DNA of 35,461 nt from Roseateles toxinivorans (lineage in GTDB: Bacteria; Pseudomonadota; Gammaproteobacteria; Burkholderiales; Burkholderiaceae_C): contig CAMDHE010000044.1 of NCBI GenBank assembly GCA_945898095.1, positions 1 to 35,461 of the forward strand, written 5' to 3'. Position 1 is the first letter of the stretch, and every line of letters starts with the position of its first letter. Both the position numbers and the translations under genes were made by a program. The notes below the pieces were generated by a model, which had not been told where the DNA came from, did not search any database, and was given only the letters and a program-made list of their open reading frames with translations. This document shows, in pieces, positions 1-7,696 of this stretch.

Positions 1-1
1 C

Positions 2-301
2 CTGCCGGCCGGGCTCGAACCGCTGGCCTATGCGCTGGACCTGTCGGGCGGCTCGGTGCTGTTCGAACTGCAAGGCCGCTGCGTCGACGCTGTGCTGGAG
101 CGCCTGCTCGACGCTGCGGCCATCCCGCACATGGCCGGCCAAGCGCACAGCACGCGCCTTGGCGACATCACGGTGATTGCCATGCGCCAGGCACCCGATC
201 GCGTCTGGCTGCTGGCCGACCGCAGCAACGATGACTATCTGGCCCGCTGGATCGCTTATGCGACGACAGCTGCGGTCGACTGTCAGCCTGACCCGGGCTG
301 A
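2..301 (+). CDS. soxG: Sarcosine oxidase gamma subunit-like protein, 3' end only
   Basis: The reading frame is open from the window edge and stops at TGA 299-301, so only about the last 99 residues are present. The segment VWLLADRSNDDYLARW resembles the C-terminal part of heterotetrameric sarcosine oxidase gamma subunits. In that family the gamma subunit belongs to the cytoplasmic SoxBDAG complex, which oxidatively demethylates sarcosine to glycine and passes the one-carbon unit to tetrahydrofolate. SoxG is normally the last gene of the operon, which fits the end of coding here. A soxB-like gene begins at the opposite edge of the window, so either two sox loci exist or the organism has split or rearranged the operon. 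The family call rests on a short segment and is moderate. Confidence 0.6.
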   Translation: MPAGLEPLAYALDLSGGSVLFELQGRCVDAVLERLLDAAAIPHMAGQAHSTRLGDITVIAMRQAPDRVWLLADRSNDDYLARWIAYATTAAVDCQPDPG

Positions 302-302
302 G

Positions 303-727
303 TTGGCAAGCAGCTTGACCTCGACCAGCATGGTCGGGGCAAAGAACGTGCCTCCCAACGCATGGCGGCTGCCACCGCACAGCAGGCGCGCGTCATGCAC
401 GAAGAAGCGGTTGGTAAAAATGCAGGTCTGGCCCGCGTTGCGGAACTTCGAGGCGAGCGCACCGTCGACGGCGGCATCGATGTCGGCCGTACGCTCGAGC
501 GCTGCTGCGCGATGACGCTGCGCCAGCTCTTCCAGGCCATGTCCGCCAGCTCAATCGCACGGCGGGTCTCGGCGGCGCCCAACTGTGGCACGCTGCCGAG
601 CCTTGCGCCGGTGGCAGGGTCAAAGACATCCAGCGTGCGGCCGTCGTCGGCGTCTAGACAGGCGCCGCCGACGAAGGCCTGCTGGCGCAGCAGCGCGGGG
701 TCGCGCAGTGCCCCACCGATCGCACGC
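303..727 (-). pseudogene. gabD: gabD-type succinate-semialdehyde dehydrogenase, internally deleted remnant
   Basis: Read on the minus strand, an N-terminal block typical of GabD is visible: LLRQQAFVGGACLDADDGRT, then an ALDH segment with AAETRRAIELADMAWKSW (about 700-520). After a jump and a frame change there is a catalytic-region block, ASKFRNAGQTCIFTNRFFV (about 440-390), which holds the nucleophile Cys in GQTC. A short GGTFFAPTMLVEV block follows, corresponding to a segment far downstream in intact enzymes. An intact GabD is about 480 residues; only about 140 codons' worth remains, in two frames, so several internal deletions are evident. No start codon context or stop makes a usable protein. 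GabD normally oxidises succinate semialdehyde to succinate with NAD(P)+. Its 3' side abuts the end of soxG in tail-to-tail orientation. Confidence 0.8.
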
Positions 728-789
728 TGACTGATCGTTCACCGCATTGCGCGATGTCCGTTACGCTCACTCCACGAGCCGCCCGGGCT

Positions 790-1710
790 TCACAGGACCG
801 GGCCGTTCCTTGCGCTTTGCTCTAGAGATCCTGGATTGGCAGCCGCCAGCATCTGCAACACCAGCGGATGATGCTGGCCGCGACGTGACCTGATCGCGTG
901 GATTTCCTCTACCACGCCCTTGCACGCACCAAGCAGACGCAGCCCCCGGATCATCCCGACGTCACCAGCACCCAGGCTACTGATCGGGAAAACGCCCAGC
1001 CCGCGCGCCGCAAAGACTGCCAGCAAGGCACTGTCTTCGAATTCGCCGACGATGCGCGGGCGCAGCCCCAACGATTCAAACCAGCCGTCCAGACTGGGCC
1101 TCAAGGCTGAATGATTGGTCGGTAGAAGCACCGGCAGGCGCTCAAGCGAGTGCGGAAATGTGTCGATTTCGGCTTGGCCGACCAGCGCCTCCGGCCCGTA
1201 CCAATCAACCGGCGACTGCGCCAGCAGTTCACTACTCAGCCGCAGGTTCGGGTTGTGCGGTGCCGGCCGCCCGGCGAGCACGATGTCAAGCTTGTGCAGC
1301 GCCAGCTCGGCGAGCAGTTGCTCCACTTCGCCTTCATGGCAGAGCAGCCGCAGCGCTGCGGTGTCGAGTACGGGTGCCAACAATGCATGGACTGCCAGCT
1401 TGGAAATTCCGTCTGACAAGCCGATGGCTAGCCTGGCCGACTTGTGGCTTGCCGCCTCCAGCACCTCCTCCGCGATCAAGCTGCCGAGCTGGAAGATCTG
1501 CTCGGCGCGGGCATAGGCGGCCCGGCCCGCGTCGGTCACGGTGACGCCGCGCCCCGCCGGTTTGAGCAACTGGTGCCCCAGCGCCTTTTCCAGCTCGCGC
1601 ACCTGCACGCTGATCGTCTGCACCGCCATGTCAAGGCGTTCGGCAGCGCGCGCAAACCCACTCTCCTTGACGACGACCCAGAAATAATAGAGATGGCGAA
1701 AATTGAGCAT
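790..1710 (-). CDS. nhaR: NhaR-like LysR-family transcriptional regulator
   Basis: The product has 306 residues, the usual LysR length. The N-terminus (NFRHLYYFWVVVKESGFARA) closely follows the NhaR type, in which HLYYFW opens the winged helix-turn-helix; the HTH covers about residues 18-60, and the effector-binding domain fills residues 90-295. NhaR activates the Na+/H+ antiporter gene nhaA in enterobacteria in response to sodium, and related proteins are widespread in betaproteobacteria with unknown targets. No nhaA lies nearby, so the effector and target are not shown by context. The start ATG has an AAAAGG sequence just upstream. It is divergent from htpX, with 140 bp between the starts that presumably holds both promoters. 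Confidence 0.85.
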   Translation of the reverse strand: MLNFRHLYYFWVVVKESGFARAAERLDMAVQTISVQVRELEKALGHQLLKPAGRGVTVTDAGRAAYARAEQIFQLGSLIAEEVLEAASHKSARLAIGLSDGISKLAVHALLAPVLDTAALRLLCHEGEVEQLLAELALHKLDIVLAGRPAPHNPNLRLSSELLAQSPVDWYGPEALVGQAEIDTFPHSLERLPVLLPTNHSALRPSLDGWFESLGLRPRIVGEFEDSALLAVFAARGLGVFPISSLGAGDVGMIRGLRLLGACKGVVEEIHAIRSRRGQHHPLVLQMLAAANPGSLEQSARNGPVL

Positions 1711-1850
1711 TGCCTTTTCACTTCGTAAAAACCGAACCTGAGCGAACTTTAACTCTGGTTGATCGGAAGTCGGAAGCTGCCGATGATCGCATGCTGACTC
1801 CGGTGATGGCTTGAGCCGGTATCTTTCATAAAAATTTTTCGAGAAACACC

Positions 1851-2723
1851 ATGAAACGAATTGTCCTTTTCCTGTTGACCAACCTGGGTGTGATGCTGGT
1901 GCTGGGCCTGGCCGTGAATCTGCTCGGCCTGAACCGCTTCCTCACCACCAATGGCCTGGACCTGACGTCGCTGCTCGGCTTTGCGCTGGTGATGGGGTTT
2001 GGCGGCGCGTTCATCTCGCTGCTGATCAGCAAGCCGATGGCCAAGTGGACGACCAAGCTGCAGGTCATCAACTCGTCTGCTGACACCACGCATATGTGGC
2101 TGGTAACAACGGTCGAGCGCATGGCAGCGAAGGCCGGCATCGAGACGCCCGAGGTCGGCATTTACGAGGGCGCGCCGAACGCATTTGCCACCGGCGCGTT
2201 CAAGAACTCGGCCCTGGTCGCGGTTTCAACCGGCCTGCTGCAGTCGATGACGCGCGAGGAGGTCGAAGCCGTGCTCGGCCCTGAGGTCGCGCATGTGGCC
2301 AATGGCGACATGGTGACGATGGCGCTGATCCAGGGCGTGATGAATACCTTCGTCGTCTTCCTTTCCCGGGTGATCGGCTACTTTGTCGACAAGGTCGTGC
2401 TGCGCAACCAGAACGACGGGCCCGGCATCGGTTACTACGTCACGACGATCATGCTCGACATCGTGCTCGGCGTCGTCGCGGCCATCATCGTCGCCTGGTT
2501 CTCGCGGCAGCGCGAGTTCCGCGCCGATGCCGGTGCGGCGCAGTTGATGGGCCGCAAGCAGCCGATGATGAACGCGCTGGCACGCCTGGGCGGGCTCGAC
2601 CCCGGCGAGATGCCCAAGGCGATGCAGTCGATGGGCATCAGCTCGCGCCCAAGCGGCTTGATGGCGCTGTTTTCAAGCCACCCGCCGATCGATCAGCGCA
2701 TCGAGCGACTCAGGCAGGCGTGA
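1851..2723 (+). CDS. htpX: HtpX-family membrane metalloprotease homologue with altered zinc motif
   Basis: The product has 290 residues, matching HtpX. It has N-terminal membrane segments at about 4-24 and 38-58, a second hydrophobic pair at about 155-175 and 190-215, the conserved [21 protein letters not shown] block, and a C-terminal [14 protein letters not shown]. HtpX is an inner-membrane, heat-shock-type zinc protease that acts with FtsH in membrane protein quality control. The active-site motif HExxH should read GHEVAH, but here residues 143-148 read GPEVAH: codon 144 is CCT where CAT is expected. The second His (148) and the distal zinc ligand Glu222 (REFRAD) are intact. One substitution thus removes a zinc ligand; this may be a true inactivating mutation or a base error. 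The rest of the frame is well preserved. The gene is divergent from the NhaR-like gene. Confidence 0.9.
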   Translation: MKRIVLFLLTNLGVMLVLGLAVNLLGLNRFLTTNGLDLTSLLGFALVMGFGGAFISLLISKPMAKWTTKLQVINSSADTTHMWLVTTVERMAAKAGIETPEVGIYEGAPNAFATGAFKNSALVAVSTGLLQSMTREEVEAVLGPEVAHVANGDMVTMALIQGVMNTFVVFLSRVIGYFVDKVVLRNQNDGPGIGYYVTTIMLDIVLGVVAAIIVAWFSRQREFRADAGAAQLMGRKQPMMNALARLGGLDPGEMPKAMQSMGISSRPSGLMALFSSHPPIDQRIERLRQA

Positions 2724-2873
2724 TCGGGGCTGGGCGCCAACAAAGCGGCAGAAAAAATCAGCACAGAATGGATAAAAACCATACGGTTCATCTGAAATAC
2801 CAAATTGTTTACATTCCGTCTGCGCCACATTTTTGGCGATAGCTGCCTCGTCAGCTCTTCTCTGGAGATTCAC

Positions 2874-3329
2874 ATGAAGAAAACCTTGATCGCTTCCGTC
2901 ATCGCGCTCGGCGCGGTATTTTCTGCCCAAGCCAAAGACATCGTCGACACGGCCGTCGCGGCCGGCAACTTCAGCACGCTCGCCACGGCACTGAAGGCCG
3001 CTGGCCTGATCGATACCCTCAAGGGCAAGGGCCCGTTTACCGTCTTCGCGCCGACCGACGCTGCATTTGCGAAATTGCCAAAAGCCGACCTCGACGCGCT
3101 GCTGAAGGACAAGGCCAAGCTGACGGCGGTTCTGACCTACCACGTCGTACCTGGCAAGGTCATGGCAGCAGACGTCAAAGCCGGTCAGGTCAAGACCGTC
3201 CAGGGTTCGAGCCTGACGGTGTCGACCTCGATGGGTGTGATGGTCGACAAGGCCAAGGTCACGGCCACCGACATCGTCGCCGACAACGGCGTGATCCATG
3301 TGATCGACAGCGTCATCATGCCGAAGTAA
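2874..3329 (+). CDS. Exported fasciclin (FAS1) domain protein
   Basis: The product has 151 residues. A typical Sec signal peptide covers residues 1-20 ([20 protein letters not shown], cleavage likely before KD). One FAS1 domain fills the rest, with the H1 box [17 protein letters not shown] and the H2-like region [10 protein letters not shown] and [14 protein letters not shown]. Single FAS1 proteins of this size are periplasmic or secreted and are linked to adhesion or stress responses; a precise role is unknown. The frame is open from 2805, but I choose the ATG at 2874 because it begins the signal peptide and has GGAGA at the right distance upstream. The gene is followed closely by a hairpin terminator and is probably monocistronic. 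Confidence 0.9.
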   Translation: MKKTLIASVIALGAVFSAQAKDIVDTAVAAGNFSTLATALKAAGLIDTLKGKGPFTVFAPTDAAFAKLPKADLDALLKDKAKLTAVLTYHVVPGKVMAADVKAGQVKTVQGSSLTVSTSMGVMVDKAKVTATDIVADNGVIHVIDSVIMPK

Positions 3330-3387
3330 ACCTTGACGGGTCGGGCTGTGGCTGCAGTTGCAGTCCTCCGCAGCCGCAGGATGCCAG

Positions 3388-3410
3388 CAGCCGGTCTGAC
3401 CGGCTGTTTT
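3388..3410 (+). terminator. Rho-independent terminator of the FAS1 gene
   Basis: A perfect 8-bp stem (CAGCCGGT, 3388-3395, with ACCGGCTG, 3399-3406) has a 3-nt loop and is followed directly by TTTT. It lies about 60 nt after the fasciclin stop and before the PQQ dehydrogenase gene, so it separates the two transcripts. Confidence 0.75.
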
Positions 3411-3454
3411 CATTGGCGGGCAGGGGTTTATCGGTGCGACAGACTTCAACAACG

Positions 3455-4585
3455 ATGAGCATGATGATCCAAGCAATGAGTGACGCGATGAAGGCCTTGG
3501 GCGTGGCCGCGATGGTGTGGGGCGGCGCCGCCACGGCGCAGGAGCTGAAGCCGGTCACGGTGGCCGCGGGCCTGGCCCAGCCATGGGCCCTGGCGTTCCT
3601 GCCCGACGGCCGCATGCTGGTGACGGAAAAGGCCGGCGCCTTGCGCATCGTCACGGCCGACGGGCGCATCTCGGCAGCGCTGGAAGGCTTGCCGGCCGTC
3701 GACGCGGTGGGCCAGTGCGGCCTGCTCGACATCGTGCTCGACCCACAGTTCGCCAGCAACCAGCGCATCTTCTTCACCTTCGCCGAGCCGGCGGAAGGTG
3801 GCGTGAAGGGCAATTCCACGGCAGTCGGTCGCGCCCGGCTGGTGTCCGACAAGCTGGTCGACGTGAAGACCATCTTCGTGCAGCGCCCGAAGGTGGCCAG
3901 CCAGGCGCATTGCGGCTCGCGCATCGCCTTCGACCGCGATGGCCTGCTGCACGTGGGCCTGGGCGACCGCTTCAGCCGCAAAGATGACGCGCAGAACCCG
4001 AGCAACCATCTGGGCAAAACCATCCGTATCGATGCCGACGGCAAGGCCCCCGCCGGCAACCCGTTCCTGGCTACGCCCGGCGCCGCGCCCGAGCTGTGGA
4101 GCCTGGGGCACCGCAACATCCAGGGCCTGGCCTTTCACCCGGTGACGGGCGAACTGTGGGAGACCGAGCACGGCCCGCAAGGCGGCGACGAGATCAACGT
4201 GGTCGAGCGCGGTCGCAACTACGGCTGGCCGCTGGTGACCTACGGCGTCAATTACGGCATCGCCACGGCCATCGGCGAACCCGGCCCGAAGCCCGGCTTC
4301 GAGCAGCCGCTGCGCTTCTGGGTGCCGGTGTCGGTGGCCCCCAGCGGCCTGGCCTTCGTCACCAGCGACCGCTACCCGGGCTGGAAAGGCAGCCTGGTGA
4401 TGGGCACGCTGCGCGGGCAGTCGCTGTTCCGGTTCACGCTGGATGGCCGCAAGATCGCGGCCGAATCCAAGCTCGATACCGGCATCGGCCAGCGCATCCG
4501 CGACGTGCGCCAGGGGCCCGACGGCTGGCTCTACCTGCTGACCGACGGCAAGGAAGGCCGGCTGGTGCGGCTGGAAACGAAGTAG
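3455..4585 (+). CDS. Periplasmic PQQ-dependent aldose sugar dehydrogenase (YliI/Asd-type)
   Basis: The product has about 376 residues and a signal sequence ending near ATAQ, followed by the beta-propeller of soluble PQQ glucose/aldose dehydrogenases. Visible family motifs are the PWALAFLPDGRMLVTEK first blade, QAHCGSRIAFDRDG with the likely catalytic base His152, LWSLGHRNIQGLAF with the PQQ-contacting Arg220, and WETEHGPQGGDEINV followed by RNYGWP. The family oxidises aldoses to lactones in the periplasm using pyrroloquinoline quinone and Ca2+; the natural sugar is unknown. The start is uncertain: ATG codons occur at 3455, 3461, 3464, 3476 and 3488, none with a strong ribosome site, and 3476 or 3488 would give the most usual signal peptide length. 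The gene seems to stand alone. Confidence 0.88.
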   Translation: MSMMIQAMSDAMKALGVAAMVWGGAATAQELKPVTVAAGLAQPWALAFLPDGRMLVTEKAGALRIVTADGRISAALEGLPAVDAVGQCGLLDIVLDPQFASNQRIFFTFAEPAEGGVKGNSTAVGRARLVSDKLVDVKTIFVQRPKVASQAHCGSRIAFDRDGLLHVGLGDRFSRKDDAQNPSNHLGKTIRIDADGKAPAGNPFLATPGAAPELWSLGHRNIQGLAFHPVTGELWETEHGPQGGDEINVVERGRNYGWPLVTYGVNYGIATAIGEPGPKPGFEQPLRFWVPVSVAPSGLAFVTSDRYPGWKGSLVMGTLRGQSLFRFTLDGRKIAAESKLDTGIGQRIRDVRQGPDGWLYLLTDGKEGRLVRLETK

Positions 4586-5062
4586 ACCGGGCCGCGCGCG
4601 CTTCGGAGGGCAGGGATGGGAACCGGGCACAGGCTCTTGAGCTGCCGCGTGTGCTCAAACTGCCCCGCTCAGAGGCGCCTGGCCGTCCCTCACCGTAGTC
4701 AGCAGCGAGCAGGTGTCCAGGCTAATACCCCACAGATTGGACAAGGCTTCGGCTTGCGGTGCAGGGTCAGATGGTCATAGGGTGCAAAAAAACTGCCCCC
4801 ATCGTATCGAATCACTCATTTTTGCTTGCGAGTGCTTCCCCTAAAGCCAGCTCGCCGCCGATTAGGCGCTGGTCGGCAGGGCTGCTGGCCGTCGAACTGG
4901 CCGGCAATAGCGAGCTCATGCCAGGTCCTGAACAGCCCGGTGCTGCAACATTTTGCCCATGCCGGCAAACTGGAATCAATATCCGACCGCACAAGCATCC
5001 CGACCAAAAATGACTCATAAATCAAGAATCGGCTAGGATCATCACAGCTCTGGGGCAATGCC
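4586..5062. other. Intergenic stretch without a convincing gene
   Basis: This 477-bp stretch separates the PQQ dehydrogenase from the first toxin-antitoxin pair. Short open frames on both strands show no recognisable protein sequence. The only structure I can support is one copy of a 36-bp repeat (4731-4767) that recurs before the second toxin-antitoxin pair. A weak -10-like TAGGAT near 5032 may serve the antitoxin gene. Confidence 0.5.
4731..4767 (+). repeat. Dispersed 36-bp repeat, copy 1
   Basis: The core TTGGACAAGGCTTCGGCTT recurs as TTGGACAAGGCTGCGGCTT at 7630-7648, and similarity extends from CACAG on the left to AGGGT on the right in both. Both copies are in the same orientation upstream of a toxin-antitoxin pair. 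It may be a remnant of a larger mobile element. Confidence 0.55.
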
Positions 5063-5323
5063 ATGACCAACACCGAATTTCAACTGCCAAAAGTCGCTCA
5101 AACCAGAATCAGCCGACTGGCACTGGCTTCTGGGCGTAGCCCTGCGGCCATCCTGCGCTTCGTGCTGCGCGATGGTTTTGACGCCGTGGAACTCAGCATC
5201 AAAGAAAACGCCCAAGCCGATGCAGAGTTTGCAGCCGGCGCCACGGCAGCGCATGCCGATGTAATGCGCGATGCGTTGAAAGCGGTGCATCAGGAAAAGC
5301 ACGCGGCACGCGCTGCTGCATGA
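5063..5323 (+). CDS. Ribbon-helix-helix-type antitoxin of a ParDE-like module
   Basis: The product has 86 residues, with a short basic N-terminal segment VAQTRISRLALASGRSPAAI, as expected for a ribbon-helix-helix DNA-binding dimer, and a charged helical C-terminus (ELSIKENAQADAEFAAG) that would wrap the toxin. The stop overlaps the next start in an ATGA, the usual coupling of an antitoxin-toxin operon. By family knowledge the antitoxin neutralises the toxin and represses its own promoter. A GGGG-containing ribosome site precedes the ATG. I identify it mainly by size, fold pattern and the ParE partner; the exact family is not certain. Confidence 0.75.
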   Translation: MTNTEFQLPKVAQTRISRLALASGRSPAAILRFVLRDGFDAVELSIKENAQADAEFAAGATAAHADVMRDALKAVHQEKHAARAAA

Positions 5324-5625
5324 CCCTGACGGTTGTCTGGTCGGCTCAAGCGCGCAATCAATTCCTCGCAACGCTGACCTACATCGCCAAAGAAGACCCC
5401 CAGAGCGCAGAGTTGGTGCATGAACGGGTGGAAAAGTCGCTCAAACTTCTATGCGACTCGCCGAACATGGGCGTGCTGGCACCAACGGTTGGGGCGCGAA
5501 CCTACGCCGTTCCCAAAACAGGACACAGCTTTGACTATCGGCTAGTACGAGACCAAATCCGAATTCAACGCTGGTACCGACAACGGCAAGCCCCTGAACT
5601 CCTCGAACGCCGCCTCGATGAATGA
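5320..5625 (+). CDS. ParE/RelE-superfamily toxin with a non-native C-terminal tail
   Basis: The product has 101 residues. The pattern VVWSAQARNQFLATLTYIA, then RVEKSLKLLCDSPNMGVL and DYRLVRDQIRIQRWYRQRQ, is the ParE/RelE fold: an N-terminal helix pair, then a beta-sheet with basic residues. ParE toxins inhibit DNA gyrase, while RelE members cleave mRNA; sequence alone does not settle which applies. The frame overlaps the antitoxin stop by 4 bases. The last 12 or so residues (APELLERRLDE) are encoded by DNA that matches, on the opposite strand, the 3' end of the wax-ester synthase/DGAT gene at 8394-8464. The natural toxin probably ended near RQRQ, and a later rearrangement supplied the present stop. 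Confidence 0.78.
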   Translation: MTLTVVWSAQARNQFLATLTYIAKEDPQSAELVHERVEKSLKLLCDSPNMGVLAPTVGARTYAVPKTGHSFDYRLVRDQIRIQRWYRQRQAPELLERRLDE

Positions 5626-5659
5626 CGCTCGTTCGGCGGTTTCGGGGCGAGGCCCGGGC
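5588..5659 (-). pseudogene. 72-bp fragment of a wax-ester synthase/DGAT gene 3' end
   Basis: Read on the minus strand this encodes RPETAERASFIEAAFEEF followed by RGLP. It nearly matches LPETAELASFIEAAFEEF near the C-terminus of the intact gene ending at 8342. At DNA level 5588-5659 aligns with 8394-8464 in the same orientation with few differences. Nothing of the rest of a DGAT is present, so this is a remnant of a lost paralogue or a copied end. It forms the end of the toxin frame on the plus strand. Confidence 0.75.
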
Positions 5660-5694
5660 AGTCTGTTCGACGTTGAGGATTCGCAGGGCAGCTT

Positions 5695-6705
5695 TCAGCG
5701 TAAAAAGAAACCCGTGGGGAACGGGTCCAACTCTTCCAGCACCCATTGGTGGTGGCCCATGATGTGGGCGCTGCCGGTGACCTCGGTGAGCGCGCCGTCA
5801 AACTCGCCCACCTTCACCGCCTGCGTCACTTTCACTTCGAATGTGCTGCCCACGATGCTGCCGTTCACATAGGTCTGTCCCAGCGGCAATTGCCCGCGCA
5901 AGAACAACTGCGCGGCCCGGCCCGAGGTGCCGGTGCCGGTAGGCGAACGGTCCACCTCGCGATCGGCAAACACGCAGACGTTGGACTGGTCCACTCCGGC
6001 GCAGTTGGGGGCGCTGTCGATGATGCTGCCGTAGAGCTGGTTCAGCCCCGGCTCCAGCGGGTGCTGGATCTTCACCTGGGCCACCACCGCCGCCTTGGTT
6101 TCCGCACCCAACTGGATCAATGAACGAACCAGTTCAGGCTTCACCGTCAGGCCTGCCTGCTCGGCATTGAGGTAGTAGTAAAACGCCCCGCCAAACACGA
6201 TGTCGCCGCGCACCCGGCCAAAGCTGGGCGTATCCACCTCCAGGTCGCGCAGGTAGATGAAGGCCGGAACGTTCTTGAAAGTGACCTTGCCCGCGCGCTG
6301 GCCGTCCCACTCCACAAAGGCTTCGATGAAGCCCGCCGGTGCGTCAAAGGCTATGCGCGTCAGCGGGCTGGTGCGCTGCACATAGCCCAACTCCACCAGC
6401 ACCTTGCCCAGGGCAATGATGCCGTGGCCACACATGTCGCTATAGCCCTCGTTGTGGATGAAGATGACGCCAAAGTCGGCACCCGGCGTGGTGGGTGGCA
6501 GCAGGTAGGCGCCGTACATATCGGCATGGCCGCGCGGCTCGTTCATCAGGAACTGGCGCAGGTCGTCACGGTGGGTTTTGAGCCAGGCACGCTTTTCCAG
6601 AATGCCGGTGCCGGGCACGGCAGGCAGGCCGGAAGTCAGGATGCGCAGCGGCTCGCCGCCAGTGTGCGCGTCCACGGTCTGGACGGTACGGACAAGGTTC
6701 AACAT
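5695..6705 (-). CDS. Trans-3-hydroxy-L-proline dehydratase (proline racemase family)
   Basis: The product has 336 residues and the proline racemase fold. The N-terminus VDAHTGGEPLRIL and the first catalytic site SDMCGHGIIALGK (Cys92) are clear. The second site reads DRSPTGTGTSGRAA, with Thr256 where true racemases and hydroxyproline 2-epimerases have Cys. A Cys/Thr pair is the mark of trans-3-hydroxy-L-proline dehydratase, which eliminates water to give delta1-pyrroline-2-carboxylate in the cytoplasm. That product is normally reduced to proline by an ornithine-cyclodeaminase-family reductase; one such protein is encoded at 16228-17232, but far away. The gene is divergent from a GntR regulator with a clear operator between them, which suggests substrate-induced control. 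Confidence 0.88.
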   Translation of the reverse strand: MLNLVRTVQTVDAHTGGEPLRILTSGLPAVPGTGILEKRAWLKTHRDDLRQFLMNEPRGHADMYGAYLLPPTTPGADFGVIFIHNEGYSDMCGHGIIALGKVLVELGYVQRTSPLTRIAFDAPAGFIEAFVEWDGQRAGKVTFKNVPAFIYLRDLEVDTPSFGRVRGDIVFGGAFYYYLNAEQAGLTVKPELVRSLIQLGAETKAAVVAQVKIQHPLEPGLNQLYGSIIDSAPNCAGVDQSNVCVFADREVDRSPTGTGTSGRAAQLFLRGQLPLGQTYVNGSIVGSTFEVKVTQAVKVGEFDGALTEVTGSAHIMGHHQWVLEELDPFPTGFFLR

Positions 6706-6730
6706 GGCGGTTCCCAGGGCAAAAGGAATA

Positions 6731-6755
6731 TGGTTTCATTCTAACCAAACTGGTT
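6731..6755. promoter_or_regulatory. Probable GntR/FadR-type operator in a divergent promoter
   Basis: The arrangement TGGTT (6731-6735), AACCA (6743-6747), TGGTT (6751-6755) contains the perfect palindrome AACCA-AAC-TGGTT plus a third half-site. TGGT/ACCA half-sites are typical of FadR-subfamily regulators. It sits between the starts of the dehydratase (6705) and the GntR gene (6774), so it can control both. Confidence 0.7.
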
Positions 6756-6773
6756 TTAAAATCGTTCCACTTT

Positions 6774-7511
6774 ATGAAGCCTCCTCTGCCCAACGAACCC
6801 GCCCAGCCGCCACTGCGCGTACCGCAGCTGTACGAACTGGTGGCCGATCGTTTGAAAAAATCCATCCAGGACGGCACCTACCCGCCCGGCGCACGCCTGC
6901 CCGCCGAACGCGACCTGGCCACCACCCTGGGCGTAGGCCGCGCCGCAGTGCGCGAAGCCATGGGTGCGCTGGTGAACCAGGGCGTGGTGCGGACCCGGCC
7001 CAACGCCGGCTCCTTTGTGCGCGACACCGCGCTGGAGGTGATGCGCAGCGCAGCCAAAGCCTCGTCCCGGCCCGACACCAGCCCCTTGTCCACCCTGGCC
7101 GCAAGGCTGGCCATCGAACCCCTGGTGGCCCAGTTTGCCGCCGCCGTGGGCGGGCGTGACCCGGAAATCGAGCGCCTGCTGGACCGCATGGAGCACACCA
7201 GCGACCTCGGCGACCCGGCTCAGCGCCGTGCCTGGAACGAGGCCGACCGCCAGTTCCACCAGCGCATTGCCCAGATGAGCGGCAACCCGGTGATGGTGGC
7301 CATCGCCCAGGTGCTGGCCGCAGCGGTCGACGAACCCCTGTGGCGCGAACTGCGCGACCACGGCATCCACGACCCGGCCCGCGCCCGGCTGTACGTGTAC
7401 GAGCACCGCCTGATCTACGAGGCCATCGCCACCGGCAACCCGGAGGCGGCGGGGTTCTATGTCCGGCAGCATCTGGAGCGGGTGCAGAAGGACATGCTGG
7501 CGGCGGGCTGA
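6774..7511 (+). CDS. GntR family (FadR subfamily, FCD domain) regulator
   Basis: The product has 245 residues. A winged helix at about 18-85 contains LPAERDLATTLGVGRAAVRE and GVVRTRPNAGSFV, as in GntR proteins. The C-terminal all-helical FCD domain spans about 105-240 and includes NEADRQFHQRIAQMSGN and YEHRLIYEAI, with the Asp/His residues that bind a metal or acid ligand in the family. Such proteins usually repress the catabolic gene next to them until a substrate-derived acid binds. The divergent dehydratase gene and the TGGT/ACCA operator point to control by hydroxyproline or its product; this is inference. The start ATG has only a weak ribosome site. Confidence 0.9.
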   Translation: MKPPLPNEPAQPPLRVPQLYELVADRLKKSIQDGTYPPGARLPAERDLATTLGVGRAAVREAMGALVNQGVVRTRPNAGSFVRDTALEVMRSAAKASSRPDTSPLSTLAARLAIEPLVAQFAAAVGGRDPEIERLLDRMEHTSDLGDPAQRRAWNEADRQFHQRIAQMSGNPVMVAIAQVLAAAVDEPLWRELRDHGIHDPARARLYVYEHRLIYEAIATGNPEAAGFYVRQHLERVQKDMLAAG

Positions 7512-7555
7512 GCGTTCACAGCCCTGCCTGGACGAGTTTTGCGCCAGAAGCTTCA

Positions 7556-7608
7556 GGGATGCGCTGCATAAGCCCTCACGACAGGTGCTGGCGCGGCCTC
7601 GGGCAGCG
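7556..7608 (+). mobile_element. Fragment of the MITE-like element (left end)
   Basis: GGGATGCGCTGCATAAG and the following CCCTCACG, GGTGCTGGCGCGGCC and TCGGGC match the left 50 or so bases of the full copy at 9994-10157, in the same orientation, with a handful of differences. The similarity fades after 7608 and the right end is absent, so this is an old truncated copy. Confidence 0.7.
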
Positions 7609-7624
7609 CAACAGGCTCATGCTT

Positions 7625-7660
7625 CACAGCTTGGACAAGGCTGCGGCTTACGCCTAGGGT
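7625..7660 (+). repeat. Dispersed 36-bp repeat, copy 2
   Basis: This matches the repeat at 4731-4767 (shared core TTGGACAAGGCT, then CGGCTT). It lies just upstream of the AbrB/Doc operon and directly after the MITE fragment. Confidence 0.55.
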
Positions 7661-7663
7661 TAG

Positions 7664-7679
7664 TATTACACCTGTAATA
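7664..7679. promoter_or_regulatory. Palindromic operator of the AbrB/Doc operon
   Basis: TATTACA-CC-TGTAATA is a perfect inverted repeat with 7-bp arms, 17 bp before the antitoxin ATG. AbrB-type antitoxins usually repress their own operon at such sites. A GGAG ribosome site lies between the palindrome and the start. Confidence 0.7.
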
Positions 7680-7696
7680 ACATTTGGAGCCAGGCC

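Noticed and set aside
1711-1850. Possible heat-shock (sigma-32) promoter before htpX, with CTTGAG near 1811
   Set aside because: No convincing -10 (CCCCAT-like) at the proper distance; I could not support it.
3446-4630. Long open frame (394 codons) on the minus strand opposite the PQQ dehydrogenase gene
   Set aside because: It is a typical antisense shadow in GC-rich DNA; its translation is rich in Arg, Ala and His with no family motif, while the plus-strand gene has all its motifs.
4812-5073. Minus-strand short frames before the RHH antitoxin gene
   Set aside because: No recognisable protein sequence, no ribosome site, and competing frames in the same stretch.
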